From: Streptomyces triculaminicus
GTDB lineage: Bacteria; Actinomycetota; Actinomycetes; Streptomycetales; Streptomycetaceae
Assembly: GCF_017349075.1 (NCBI RefSeq)
Contig: NZ_JAFMOF010000003.1
Span: forward strand, 806,001 to 870,000
Length of the DNA stretch: 64,000 nt
Reading direction: 5' to 3'
A program made the translations under genes and the position numbers. Below the pieces are notes generated by a model. The model searched no databases and was not told the origin of the DNA. It saw only the letters and a list, made by a program, of their open reading frames with translations. Below are positions 46,133 through 56,244 of the stretch, piece after piece (the first letter of the stretch is position 1; every line of letters starts with the position of its first letter).

Positions 46133-46997
46133 GTCGGCCGAGTCCGTCGGCGCACCTATCGCCCTGAAGATGGGGGCCAGCCGGACCGAGACACGTGCGA
46201 AGGCCGCCCGCCACCGCCGCCTCCTCGTCCTCGGCGCCCGCGCGCTGCTGCTCGTCGTGCTGCTCGGCGCCTGGGAGGTGCTGGCCCGCACCAAGGTCAT
46301 CGACCCGTTCAACTTCTCCATGCCGTCGAAGGTCTGGGACCAGATCGTGCAGTGGACGCTGCACGGCACCGCCCAGGGCTCGCTCGGCGAGCAGATCTGG
46401 TACACGCTCTACGAGGCCCTGCTCGGCTGGGTCACCGGGGTGGCGGGCGGAGTGGTCCTCGGCATCGCGCTCGGCCGCGTCCGGTTCCTGGCCGACGTCC
46501 TCGGCCCGTACATCAAGGTCCTCAACGCGCTGCCGCGGATCGTGCTCGCGCCGATCTTCCTCATCTGGTTCGGCCTCGGCCCCGCCTCCAAGGTCGCCTC
46601 GGCCGTGGTGCTGGTCTTCTTCCCCGTCTTCTTCAACGCCTTCCAGGGCGCCCGCGAGGTGGACCGCCATCTCGTCGCCAACGCCCGCATCCTCGGTGCG
46701 AGCAACCGGCGCGTGACCCTTCAGGTGGTCATCCCCTCCGCCACCTCGTGGATCTTCACCAGCCTCCATGTGAGCTTCGGCTTCGCGCTCATCGGCGCGA
46801 TCGTCGGCGAGTACATCGGCGCGACCAAGGGCATCGGCCTGCTCGTCGCCTCCTCGCAGGGGACCTTCAACTCGGCCGGCGTCTACGCGGCGATGGCCAT
46901 CCTCGCCGTCGTCGCCCTCCTCGCGGAGGGGCTGCTGACCTTCGCGGAGAAGCGGCTCTTCCGCTGGAAGACCGGCTCGCCCGGCGGCGAGCGGTGA
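46122..46997 (+). CDS. NitT/TauT-family ABC transporter permease
   Basis: 291 residues from the ATG at 46122 (GAGAGGGG upstream); a GTG at 46104 is the alternative. Six membrane segments are expected. The EAA loop (EVDRHLVANARILGASNRRV) contacts the ATPase. TLYEALLGWVTGVAGGVVLG and VGEYIGATKGIGLLV are typical of SsuC/TauC permeases. The next gene, the binding protein, starts 62 nt downstream. Confidence 0.92.
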   Translation: MSLESAESVGAPIALKMGASRTETRAKAARHRRLLVLGARALLLVVLLGAWEVLARTKVIDPFNFSMPSKVWDQIVQWTLHGTAQGSLGEQIWYTLYEALLGWVTGVAGGVVLGIALGRVRFLADVLGPYIKVLNALPRIVLAPIFLIWFGLGPASKVASAVVLVFFPVFFNAFQGAREVDRHLVANARILGASNRRVTLQVVIPSATSWIFTSLHVSFGFALIGAIVGEYIGATKGIGLLVASSQGTFNSAGVYAAMAILAVVALLAEGLLTFAEKRLFRWKTGSPGGER

Positions 46998-47059
46998 CGC
47001 GTCCCTCACCGATCCCACCCCGTTTCCCACACCCCCTTGCCCACTCACCCAAGGAATCG

Positions 47060-48127
47060 ATGATGCGTACGTTCGGCACCCTCGCCAAGGTCTCCTCGAC
47101 GGCCCTCGCGGGCGTGATGTGTCTGGCGCTCTCCGGCTGCGCCGACGAGTCCTCCACCGCGGGCAAGAGCGCCGCGGTCGACGACTCGTCCTCCGGCGAG
47201 ACCGTGAAGATCATGGTCGGCGGCCTCGACAAGGTCATCTACCTCCCGGCGGTGCTCACCCAGAGACTCGGCTACTTCAAGGAGGAGGGGGTGACGGTCA
47301 AGCTGCTCTCCGAGCCCGCGGGCGTGCAGGCCACCACCTCCCTGGTCTCCGGCGACGTCCAGGGCGTGGTCGGCTTCTACGACCACACCCTTGACCTGCA
47401 GGTCAAGGGCAAGCCGGTGGAGTCGGTGGTCCAGCTGGCCCAGACGCCGGGCGAGGTGGAGGTCGTCTCCCGGGAAGCCGCCGCCGGCATCGCCTCGCCC
47501 AAGGACTTCAAGGGCAAGAAGCTCGGCGTGACCGGGCTCGGCTCCTCCACCGACTTCCTCACCAAGTACCTGGCCGTGAAGAACGGGGTGAAGGTCAGCG
47601 ACTTCACGCCCGTGGCCGTCGGCGCGGGCCAGACCTTCATCTCCGCGCTCGAGAAGGGCTCCATCGACGGCGGCATGACCACCGACCCGACCGTCGCCCA
47701 GATCCTCGCCAAGAACTCCGGCAAGGTGCTCGTCGACATGCGCACCCCCGAGGGCGCCAGGGCCGCGCTCGGCGGGCTCTACCCCGCCTCGAGCCTCTAC
47801 ATGAACACCGACTGGGTCAACGGCCACAAGGACACCGTCCAGAAGCTGGCCAACGCCATGGTCAAGACCCTCAAGTGGATGTCCGAGCACTCGCCGGAGG
47901 AGATCGCGGACGAGATGCCCGGCGACTACGCCCAGGGCGGCCGGGAGCTCTACGTCAAGGCGATCGCGAACACCCTGCCGATGTTCACCAAGGACGGAGT
48001 GATGCCCGCCGACGGGCCGAAGACCGTCCACGAGGTCCTCAAGTCCTTCAACCCCAACCTCAAGGGCGCCACGGTGGACCTGAAGAAGACCTACACCACC
48101 GAGTTCGTGGAGAAGGCCGCGGGCTGA
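47060..48127 (+). CDS. ABC transporter substrate-binding lipoprotein (NMT1/THI5-like)
   Basis: 355 residues from the ATG at 47060; the adjacent ATG at 47063 has better spacing to AAGGAA. A clear lipobox LALSGC gives a membrane-anchored lipoprotein. The body is a type II periplasmic-fold protein of the NMT1/TauA group: KIMVGGLDKVIYLPAVLTQRLG, GVTVKLLSEPAGVQATTSLVSG, KGKKLGVTGLGSSTDFLTKY. It delivers substrate to the permease. The ligand is unknown; a divergent CitA/CitB-type system is unusual for this family and may point to a carboxylate-like ligand. Confidence 0.92.
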   Translation: MMRTFGTLAKVSSTALAGVMCLALSGCADESSTAGKSAAVDDSSSGETVKIMVGGLDKVIYLPAVLTQRLGYFKEEGVTVKLLSEPAGVQATTSLVSGDVQGVVGFYDHTLDLQVKGKPVESVVQLAQTPGEVEVVSREAAAGIASPKDFKGKKLGVTGLGSSTDFLTKYLAVKNGVKVSDFTPVAVGAGQTFISALEKGSIDGGMTTDPTVAQILAKNSGKVLVDMRTPEGARAALGGLYPASSLYMNTDWVNGHKDTVQKLANAMVKTLKWMSEHSPEEIADEMPGDYAQGGRELYVKAIANTLPMFTKDGVMPADGPKTVHEVLKSFNPNLKGATVDLKKTYTTEFVEKAAG

Positions 48128-48134
48128 GAGCGGT

Positions 48135-48165
48135 CCCGGCCGCCGGCCCGACTCAGGCGGCCGGG
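48135..48165. terminator. Hairpin between ABC operon and Suc_Fer gene
   Basis: CCCGGCCGCC (48135-48144) pairs with GGCGGCCGGG (48156-48165), loop 11 nt. It overlaps the last codons of the minus-strand gene. Confidence 0.55.
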
Positions 48166-49076
48166 GTGACGGCGACGACCGGGGTGACGGTGACGACGTC
48201 CATCCGGGCCGGCGTGCCGAGCGCCCTGCCGCACGACTCCGGGCGCGGCGGCTCGGCCGCGCCCTGCTCGACCTCCACCCGCCAGGCGCGCCCGTCGCGG
48301 TGGGCGACGGTCACGGTCCAGCGGGGCGCCTCGCCGTCGGTGGCGGTGACGTCGAGGGCGTCGGCGCCCTCCTCGCCGGTCAGCGCGCGCACGGCGAGCT
48401 CGGCGGCCTGGCCCGGGCGGTCCCAGACCGAGCGGCCCCGGCAGTTGCGGGTGACGATCCGGCCGTCGCGGGCCGCCTCGAGCGCGTCCTTGACGTCGTG
48501 CGCGGTGGCGCGTCCGTAGGCGTAGCCGTACGGCAGGACGAGCAGCGTCGGCGCGAAGCGATGACCGCCTATGTGGGTGACCTCCCAGGCCTCGGTGCCG
48601 CCCGAGGCGGCCAGCTCGGCGGCCAGCGGCCTGCCGAGCAGGGCGCAGCAGCGGTCCCGCTTGCCGTTCGTGCAGACGAGGGCCAGGGGGGCGCCCTCGT
48701 AGGCGTCCCACAGGCCGCCGTGCTCGCCCGCCCCGAGCGCCGCGAAGTCCAGCTCGAGCAGCGCGGCGGGGTCGGCGATCCGGGTCGTACGGATCCAGGA
48801 GCGGCCGGGGGCGGTGTGGGCGACGAAGACCCGCCGGCCGGCCGGTTCGTGGCAGTCGGCGTGCCGCCCGGGGCGGCGGATGAGCTGGACGCGTACGCCG
48901 GTGCCCTTGGTGGCGCGGTCCAGGCCGCGGCCGACGGCGGCGTCGAGGTGGCTGGAGAGGAGCGCGTCGGAGCCCCAGGGGCCGGGCTGCTCGATCAGCA
49001 GCCATGTCCGCGCGGTCGCGGCGGTACCGGCCAGGGGCTCGGTCAGCAGTCGGGAGGCGGTCGCGCACGTGCTCAC
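48153..49076 (-). CDS. Sucrase/ferredoxin-like (Suc_Fer) protein
   Basis: 307 residues, GTG 49076. The N-terminal half has WLLIEQPGPWGSDAL; the C-terminal half is a thioredoxin-like [2Fe-2S] ferredoxin fold with ligand-type cysteines in LVCTNGKRDRCCALLGRPL and VTRNCRGRS, and HIGGHRFAPT. The Suc_Fer family has no proven enzymatic role; ferredoxin-like electron transfer is the best reading. TAGGCT lies 7 nt from the GTG within a near-perfect iron box, so it should be induced when iron is low. A function in ferric-siderophore reduction or repair of iron proteins is inferred. Confidence 0.82.
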   Translation of the reverse strand: MSTCATASRLLTEPLAGTAATARTWLLIEQPGPWGSDALLSSHLDAAVGRGLDRATKGTGVRVQLIRRPGRHADCHEPAGRRVFVAHTAPGRSWIRTTRIADPAALLELDFAALGAGEHGGLWDAYEGAPLALVCTNGKRDRCCALLGRPLAAELAASGGTEAWEVTHIGGHRFAPTLLVLPYGYAYGRATAHDVKDALEAARDGRIVTRNCRGRSVWDRPGQAAELAVRALTGEEGADALDVTATDGEAPRWTVTVAHRDGRAWRVEVEQGAAEPPRPESCGRALGTPARMDVVTVTPVVAVTPAA

Positions 49077-49095
49077 ATAGGTGAGCCTAACCTGA
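49077..49095 (-). promoter_or_regulatory. DmdR/IdeR iron box with embedded -10
   Basis: On the minus strand this matches 17 of 19 bases of TTAGGTTAGGCTCACCTAA. The internal TAGGCT serves as -10, 7 nt before the GTG of the Suc_Fer gene. Iron-loaded DmdR would block it. Confidence 0.82.
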
Positions 49096-49249
49096 CCTCG
49101 GGCCGATGCGACACTTGAGCCGGTCGATTCGTATGAGGAGTCGCCCCGGAGGGACCCCGGACGGACCCCGGCAACAGCCGGACCACGCCGGTGGCCGGAC
49201 GGGCGAGCGGACCGGCCACCGCACCGATGCGACGACGGAGGGCGCCCCC

Positions 49250-50290
49250 TTGGCCAAGCGACAGATCCCGGTCATCGTGCTCGCGGGCTTTCTCGGGTCC
49301 GGCAAGACCACCCTGCTCAACCACCTGCTCAGCAGGAGCGGCGGCAGCAGGATCGGAGCGATCGTCAACGACTTCGGCAGCATCGAGATCGACGCGATGA
49401 GCGTCGCCGGCCAGGTCGACTCCATGGTGTCGCTGGGCAACGGCTGCCTGTGCTGTGCCGTGGACACCAGCGAGCTGGACGTCTTCCTGGACCGGCTGGC
49501 CCGCCCGGCGGCCCGCATCGACGTCATCGTCATCGAGGCCAGCGGCCTGGCCGAGCCGCAGGAAATCATCCGCATGATCCTGGCCAGCGACAACAAGAGC
49601 ATCGTCTACGGCGGACTGGTCGAGGTGGTCGACGCCGCCGAGTTCGACGCCACGCGCGAGCGGCACCCCGAGCTCGACCGCCATGTGGGCATCGCCGACC
49701 TCGTGGTGCTCAACAAGGCCGACCGGATCGGGGACGAGGCGCGCGAGGACCTGCTCGCGACGCTCGCCGCCCTCGCGCCCGGTACGCCGGTCGTCCCCGC
49801 GTCGTACGGCCGCGTCGACCCGGAGTTCCTCTTCGACCGCAAGCCGCGCGAGGAGCGCGTCGAAGCGATCCGGCAGCTGTCGTTCGAGGACCTGTGCGCC
49901 GCCGACGAGGACCACGAACAGGACCATCACGGTCATCTGCACGCGGGCTACGAGAGCGTCGAGTTCGCCTCCGACGAGCCCATGCACCCGCGCCGGCTGA
50001 TGGACTTCCTCGACAGCAGGCCGAAGGGCCTCTACCGCGTCAAGGGCTTCGTCCACTTCGGGGTGGCCGGCCACCGGCAGAAGTTCACCCTGCACGCGGT
50101 CGGCGACTTCCTGCGCTTCTACCCCTCGCCGTGGGCGCGCTCCGAGAAGCGCGCCACCCGGCTCGTCATGATCGGCAGCGGCATCGACGCCCGGGCCCTG
50201 CGGGACGGCATCGAGGCCTGCCGGGACACCGCACCGCAGGAGACCGGCGACCACAGCATGTGGGGCGTCCTGCGGTACGCGCAGTCCTGA
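49250..50290 (+). CDS. COG0523 (CobW-like) GTPase / metallochaperone
   Basis: 346 residues from the TTG at 49250, chosen for GGAGGG 7 nt upstream; ATGs at 49133 or 49106 in frame would add an Arg/Gly-rich leader. G1 is GFLGSGKTT (13-21), the metal motif is GNGCLCCAVD (Cys66-x-Cys68-Cys69), and NKAD is G4. A His-rich loop DEDHEQDHHGHLH precedes the CobW C-terminal domain (GLYRVKGFVHF, RLVMIGSGID). COG0523 proteins insert or traffic zinc, cobalt or iron-type metals. Divergent from an iron-box gene, so it may share iron control. Confidence 0.88.
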   Translation: MAKRQIPVIVLAGFLGSGKTTLLNHLLSRSGGSRIGAIVNDFGSIEIDAMSVAGQVDSMVSLGNGCLCCAVDTSELDVFLDRLARPAARIDVIVIEASGLAEPQEIIRMILASDNKSIVYGGLVEVVDAAEFDATRERHPELDRHVGIADLVVLNKADRIGDEAREDLLATLAALAPGTPVVPASYGRVDPEFLFDRKPREERVEAIRQLSFEDLCAADEDHEQDHHGHLHAGYESVEFASDEPMHPRRLMDFLDSRPKGLYRVKGFVHFGVAGHRQKFTLHAVGDFLRFYPSPWARSEKRATRLVMIGSGIDARALRDGIEACRDTAPQETGDHSMWGVLRYAQS

Positions 50291-50321
50291 GGTACGCGCA
50301 GTCCTGAGGTACACAGTCCTG
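50274..50321 (+). repeat. 17-bp tandem repeat spanning the COG0523 stop codon
   Basis: GGTACGCGCAGTCCTGA occurs at 50274-50290 and 50291-50307, followed by a shortened copy lacking two bases (50308-50321). The first copy encodes the last residues and the stop. Confidence 0.9.
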
Positions 50322-50349
50322 GGCCCGGCCGGCGAGGCCGGGCCCAGGA
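50317..50349. terminator. Bidirectional terminator, COG0523 gene / parC
   Basis: Perfect 14-bp stem (50317-50330 with 50336-50349) around a 5-nt loop GGCGA, between convergent genes. Confidence 0.85.
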
Positions 50350-50373
50350 CCCGGAGCACCGGGCTCAGGTGCC

Positions 50374-52830
<2,457 letters not shown>

Positions 52831-52880
52831 CGCGGCTGCTGCTCCTTCGATCGATTGCCGAGGCGGGTCTGACGCCGACC

Positions 52881-52903
52881 ATTGTGGACCGCCCCACTGA
52901 CAA
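52881..52903 (-). promoter_or_regulatory. RecA-NDp/PafBC-type promoter of parC
   Basis: Minus strand: perfect TTGTCAGTG (52903-52895), exactly 8 nt, CACAAT (52886-52881). The -10 matches TAnnnT at positions 2 and 6 only, so activity needs proof. TSS would be about 45 nt before the parC ATG. Confidence 0.6.
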
Positions 52904-52955
52904 CCCCGACCGCGACCCGTCCGGGAAGGGTGGCGGGGGCCGGGAACTTCTCCGG

Positions 52956-52978
52956 ATGTCGGTGCGCTTGCATACAGT
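52956..52978 (+). promoter_or_regulatory. RecA-NDp/PafBC-type promoter of the first M16 gene
   Basis: ATGTCGGTG (52956-52964, R = G; one mismatch), exactly 8 nt, then TACAGT (52973-52978). It is back to back with the parC element. Confidence 0.65.
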
Positions 52979-53046
52979 GACAGCACTGTTCATCACGCGA
53001 GTCGTCGCGAGGCACCGCGGGATCTCAAGAGATCGAAGGGACGTAC

Positions 53047-54402
53047 ATGCCCATGGGTCACACGGCCACGCAACAGGCCGCCGCCGGCGGTCTGAAAGCG
53101 ACCGAGCACCGCCTGGCCAACGGCCTGCGGGTGGTCCTCTCCGAGGACCACCTGACGCCGGTGGCCGCGGTCTGCCTCTGGTACGACGTCGGCTCGCGCC
53201 ACGAAGTCAAGGGCCGCACCGGCCTCGCCCACCTCTTCGAACACCTGATGTTCCAGGGCTCGGCGCAGGTCAAGGGCAACGGCCACTTCGAGCTGGTGCA
53301 GGGCGCGGGCGGCTCGCTCAACGGCACCACCAGCTTCGAGCGCACCAACTACTTCGAGACCATGCCCGCCCACCAGGTGGAGCTGGCCCTGTGGCTCGAG
53401 GCGGACCGGATGGGCTCGCTGCTCACCGCGCTCGACGACGAGTCCATGGAGAACCAGCGCGACGTCGTCAAGAACGAGCGCCGCCAGCGCTACGACAACG
53501 TGCCCTACGGCACCGCGTTCGAGAAGCTGACGGCCATGGCCTACCCCGAGGGCCACCCGTACCACCACACCCCCATCGGCTCGATGGCCGACCTGGACGC
53601 CGCCTCCCTGGAGGACGCGCGCGCCTTCTTCCGCACGTACTACGCGCCCGGCAACGCCGTCCTCTCGGTCGTCGGCGACATCGACCCGGAGCAGACGCTC
53701 GCCTGGATCGAGAAGTACTTCGGTTCCATCCCCGCGCACGACGGCAAGCAGCCGCCCCGTGACGGCTCCCTGCCGGACACCCTCGGCGAGCAGCTGCGCG
53801 AGATCGTCCGCGAGGAGGTCCCCTCCCGCGCCCTGATGGCCGCCTACCGCCTGCCGCACGACGGCACGCGCGAGGCGGACGCCGCCGACCTGGCCCTGAC
53901 CGTTCTCGGCGGCGGCGAGTCCTCGCGCCTGCACAACCGCCTCGTGCGCCACGACCGCTCCGCCGTCGCCGCCGGCTTCGGCCTGCTGCGCCTGGCCGGC
54001 GCCCCCTCCCTGGGATGGCTGGACGTCAAGGCGTCCGGCGGCTTCGAGGTGGCCGACATCGAGGCCGCCGTCGACGACGAGCTGGCCCGCTTCGCCGTCG
54101 AGGGGCCCACCCCGCAGGAGATGGAGCGCGCCCAGGCCCAGCTGGAGCGCGAGTGGCTGGACCGGCTCGCCACCGTCAGCGGCCGCGCCGACGAACTGTG
54201 CCGCTTCGCCGTGCTGTTCGGCGACCCGCAGCTGGCCCTCACCGCCGTGCAGCGCGTCCTGGACATCACCCCCGAGGAGGTGCAGGCGGTCGCCAAGGCC
54301 CGGCTGCACCCCGACAACCGCGCGGTGCTGGTCTACGAGCCGACCGCGCCCCAGGCCGACGACGGCGCCGACAAGAACGAGGAAGAGGAGACGGCTCAGT
54401 GA
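53047..54402 (+). CDS. M16 metallopeptidase, catalytic subunit
   Basis: 451 residues, ATG 53047 (second ATG 6 nt later) with AAGGGA upstream. The inverted zinc motif HLFEH (His62, Glu65, His66) is intact, and the distal zinc ligand is in ENQRDVVKNE (about 137-144). TNYFETMP and YEPTAPQ... complete the family picture. An N-terminal half of the clam-shell protease; the C-terminal half is the next gene. Its GTGA overlaps with that gene. Possibly damage-inducible through the upstream promoter. Cytoplasmic; substrate unknown. Confidence 0.92.
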   Translation: MPMGHTATQQAAAGGLKATEHRLANGLRVVLSEDHLTPVAAVCLWYDVGSRHEVKGRTGLAHLFEHLMFQGSAQVKGNGHFELVQGAGGSLNGTTSFERTNYFETMPAHQVELALWLEADRMGSLLTALDDESMENQRDVVKNERRQRYDNVPYGTAFEKLTAMAYPEGHPYHHTPIGSMADLDAASLEDARAFFRTYYAPGNAVLSVVGDIDPEQTLAWIEKYFGSIPAHDGKQPPRDGSLPDTLGEQLREIVREEVPSRALMAAYRLPHDGTREADAADLALTVLGGGESSRLHNRLVRHDRSAVAAGFGLLRLAGAPSLGWLDVKASGGFEVADIEAAVDDELARFAVEGPTPQEMERAQAQLEREWLDRLATVSGRADELCRFAVLFGDPQLALTAVQRVLDITPEEVQAVAKARLHPDNRAVLVYEPTAPQADDGADKNEEEETAQ

Positions 54403-55811
54403 GCGACGCCGCAGCCGCGAGCATCCCGGGGACCGCGCCTTCGATGGTCTTCCACCCCCAGCCCGAGCCGGGGCAGGCCACTCCCTGGGCCTTCCCGGCC
54501 CCCGAGCGCGGGCAGCTGTCCAACGGCCTGACCGTGCTGCGCTGCCACCGCCCCGGCCAGCAGGTCATCGCCGTCGAGATCTGCCTGGACGCGCCCCTGG
54601 ACGCCGAGCCCGAGGGCCTCGACGGCGTGGCCACGATCATGGCGCGGGCCTTCTCCGAGGGCACCGACAAGCTCAGCGCCGAGGACTTCACCGCCGAGCT
54701 GGAGCGCTGCGGCGCCACCCTCGACGCCCACGCCGACCACCCGGGCGTGCGGCTGTCCCTGGAGGTCCCGGCTTCCCGGCTGCCGAAGGCCCTGGGCCTG
54801 CTGGCCGACGCCCTGCGCGCCCCGGCCTTCCCGGACAACGAGGTCGAGCGCCTGGTCAACAACCGCCTCGACGAGATCCCGCACGAGCTGGCCAACCCCG
54901 CCCGCCGGGCCGCCATGGCGCTGTCCGCCCAGCTCTTCCCGGCGGACTCCCGCATGTCGCGGCCGCGCCAGGGCAGCCAGGAGACCGTCGAGCGCATCGA
55001 CGCCGCCTCCGTGCGCGCCTTCTACGAGGCCCACATCCGCCCGGCCACCGCCACCGCCGTCGTCGTCGGCGACTTCACCGGCGTCGACCTGGACCAGGCG
55101 CTCACCGAGTCCCTCGGCGCCTGGACCGGCTCCGCCGCCCAGCTCCGCCCCGTGCCGCCGGTCACCGCCGACGACACCGGCCGTGTGGTGATCGTGGACC
55201 GCCCCGGCGCCGTCCAGACCCAGCTGCTGCTGGGCCGCGTCGGCCCCGACCGGCACGACCGCGTCTGGCCCGCCCAGGTGCTCGGCACGTACTGCCTGGG
55301 CGGCACGCTGACCTCCCGCCTGGACCGCGTCCTGCGCGAGGAGAAGGGCTACACCTACGGCGTGCGCTCCTTCGGCCAGGTCCTGCGCTCCGCCCCCGAC
55401 GGCACGGGCCTGTCCCTGCTGGCCATCAGCGGCTCCGTGGACACCCCCAACACCGGTCCGGCGCTCGAGGACCTCTGGGCGGTGCTGCGCACGCTCGCCG
55501 CCGAGGGCCTGACCGAGGCCGAGCGGGACGTGGCCGTGCAGAACCTGGTGGGCGTCGCCCCGCTGAAGTACGAGACGGCCGCCGCCGTCGCGGGCACCCT
55601 CGCCGACCAGGTCGAGCAGTATCTGCCGGACGACTTCCAGGCGCGGCTGTACGAACGCCTCGCCGACACCGGCACGGTGGAGGCCACGGCGGCCGTCGTG
55701 AGCGCCTTCCCGGCCGACCGGCTCGTCACCGTCCTCGTCGGGGACGCCTCCGAGATCACCGAGCCCGTCAAGGCGCTGGGCCTCGGCGAGGTGACGGTCA
55801 TCCCGGCCTGA
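54399..55811 (+). CDS. M16 metallopeptidase family, non-catalytic partner
   Basis: 470 residues, GTG 54399 overlapping the previous stop. It shows the M16 fold (LSNGLTVLRC, ATIMARAFSEGTDKLSAEDF, EEKGYTYGVRSF, with the R-x-Y substrate-binding pair) but no HxxEH: the position reads RAFSEGTDK. This is the arrangement of heterodimeric M16 peptidases, with one zinc-binding and one substrate-binding subunit. It ends in a strong terminator hairpin. Confidence 0.9.
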   Translation: MSDAAAASIPGTAPSMVFHPQPEPGQATPWAFPAPERGQLSNGLTVLRCHRPGQQVIAVEICLDAPLDAEPEGLDGVATIMARAFSEGTDKLSAEDFTAELERCGATLDAHADHPGVRLSLEVPASRLPKALGLLADALRAPAFPDNEVERLVNNRLDEIPHELANPARRAAMALSAQLFPADSRMSRPRQGSQETVERIDAASVRAFYEAHIRPATATAVVVGDFTGVDLDQALTESLGAWTGSAAQLRPVPPVTADDTGRVVIVDRPGAVQTQLLLGRVGPDRHDRVWPAQVLGTYCLGGTLTSRLDRVLREEKGYTYGVRSFGQVLRSAPDGTGLSLLAISGSVDTPNTGPALEDLWAVLRTLAAEGLTEAERDVAVQNLVGVAPLKYETAAAVAGTLADQVEQYLPDDFQARLYERLADTGTVEATAAVVSAFPADRLVTVLVGDASEITEPVKALGLGEVTVIPA

Positions 55812-55903
55812 CCGGCCAGGACCGGCGGCCCTCGGCGGACGCTGACAGGGGCTCAACCCCCCTGTTCCGCCCGGCCGCTGAGCCGGACATTGCCGGACAT
55901 GTG

Positions 55904-55935
55904 AGGCGCGTGGGTCGAGCGAGACCCACGCGCCT
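55904..55935 (+). terminator. Terminator after the M16 operon
   Basis: Perfect 13-bp stem (55904-55916 with 55923-55935) and 6-nt loop, followed by CCTTTATG. Confidence 0.85.
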
Positions 55936-56007
55936 CCTTTATGTCCGATTTCGCGCAGTGGTTGCATGTTGGTCGTGTGGCGTACGTCATAAAAGCCCGG
56001 ATCTGTT

Positions 56008-56036
56008 TGCCGTTCGAATCTGACGCCGATTAGCGT
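56008..56036 (+). promoter_or_regulatory. Promoter of the M23 gene with dyad
   Basis: TTGCCG (56008-56013), 17 nt, TAGCGT (56031-56036). A perfect inverted repeat CTGACGC-N6-GCGTCAG (56020-56039) overlaps the -10, suggesting an operator. Confidence 0.55.
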
Positions 56037-56079
56037 CAGGGCGGCAGTCCGTCAGATCGGAGCCGCATCCGCGGTCCCG

Positions 56080-56232
56080 GGCAGCCATCGCCGAGTCCCC
56101 GAAGCACCAGCGAGGGGAGCCGGGGACCCACATGTCCCTGGGGTGAATCGGCCCCCTTTCACGAGGGAGCCGTAGGAGACCTTCCTGCTCCGAACCCGTC
56201 AGCTAACCCGGTAGGCGAGAGGGAAGGAAAGG
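56080..56232 (+). ncRNA. c-di-AMP riboswitch (ydaO/yuaA class)
   Basis: The leader before the M23 gene contains the characteristic conserved blocks in order: GGGGAGCCGGGGACCC, then CTGGGGTGAATCGG, then AGGGAGCCGTAGGAGACCTT, then CCCGTCAGCTAACCCGGTAG. Ends are approximate. In Streptomyces this RNA class controls cell-wall hydrolase genes: c-di-AMP binding lowers expression. Confidence 0.9.
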
Positions 56233-56244
56233 ATTCGCCCAGCC

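Larger units (their letters stand above)
55812..56244 (+). other. M16-M23 intergenic region (433 bp)
   Basis: Holds the M16 terminator (55904-55935), a promoter (56008-56036) and a c-di-AMP riboswitch reaching almost to the M23 start codon. No additional gene. Confidence 0.75.
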
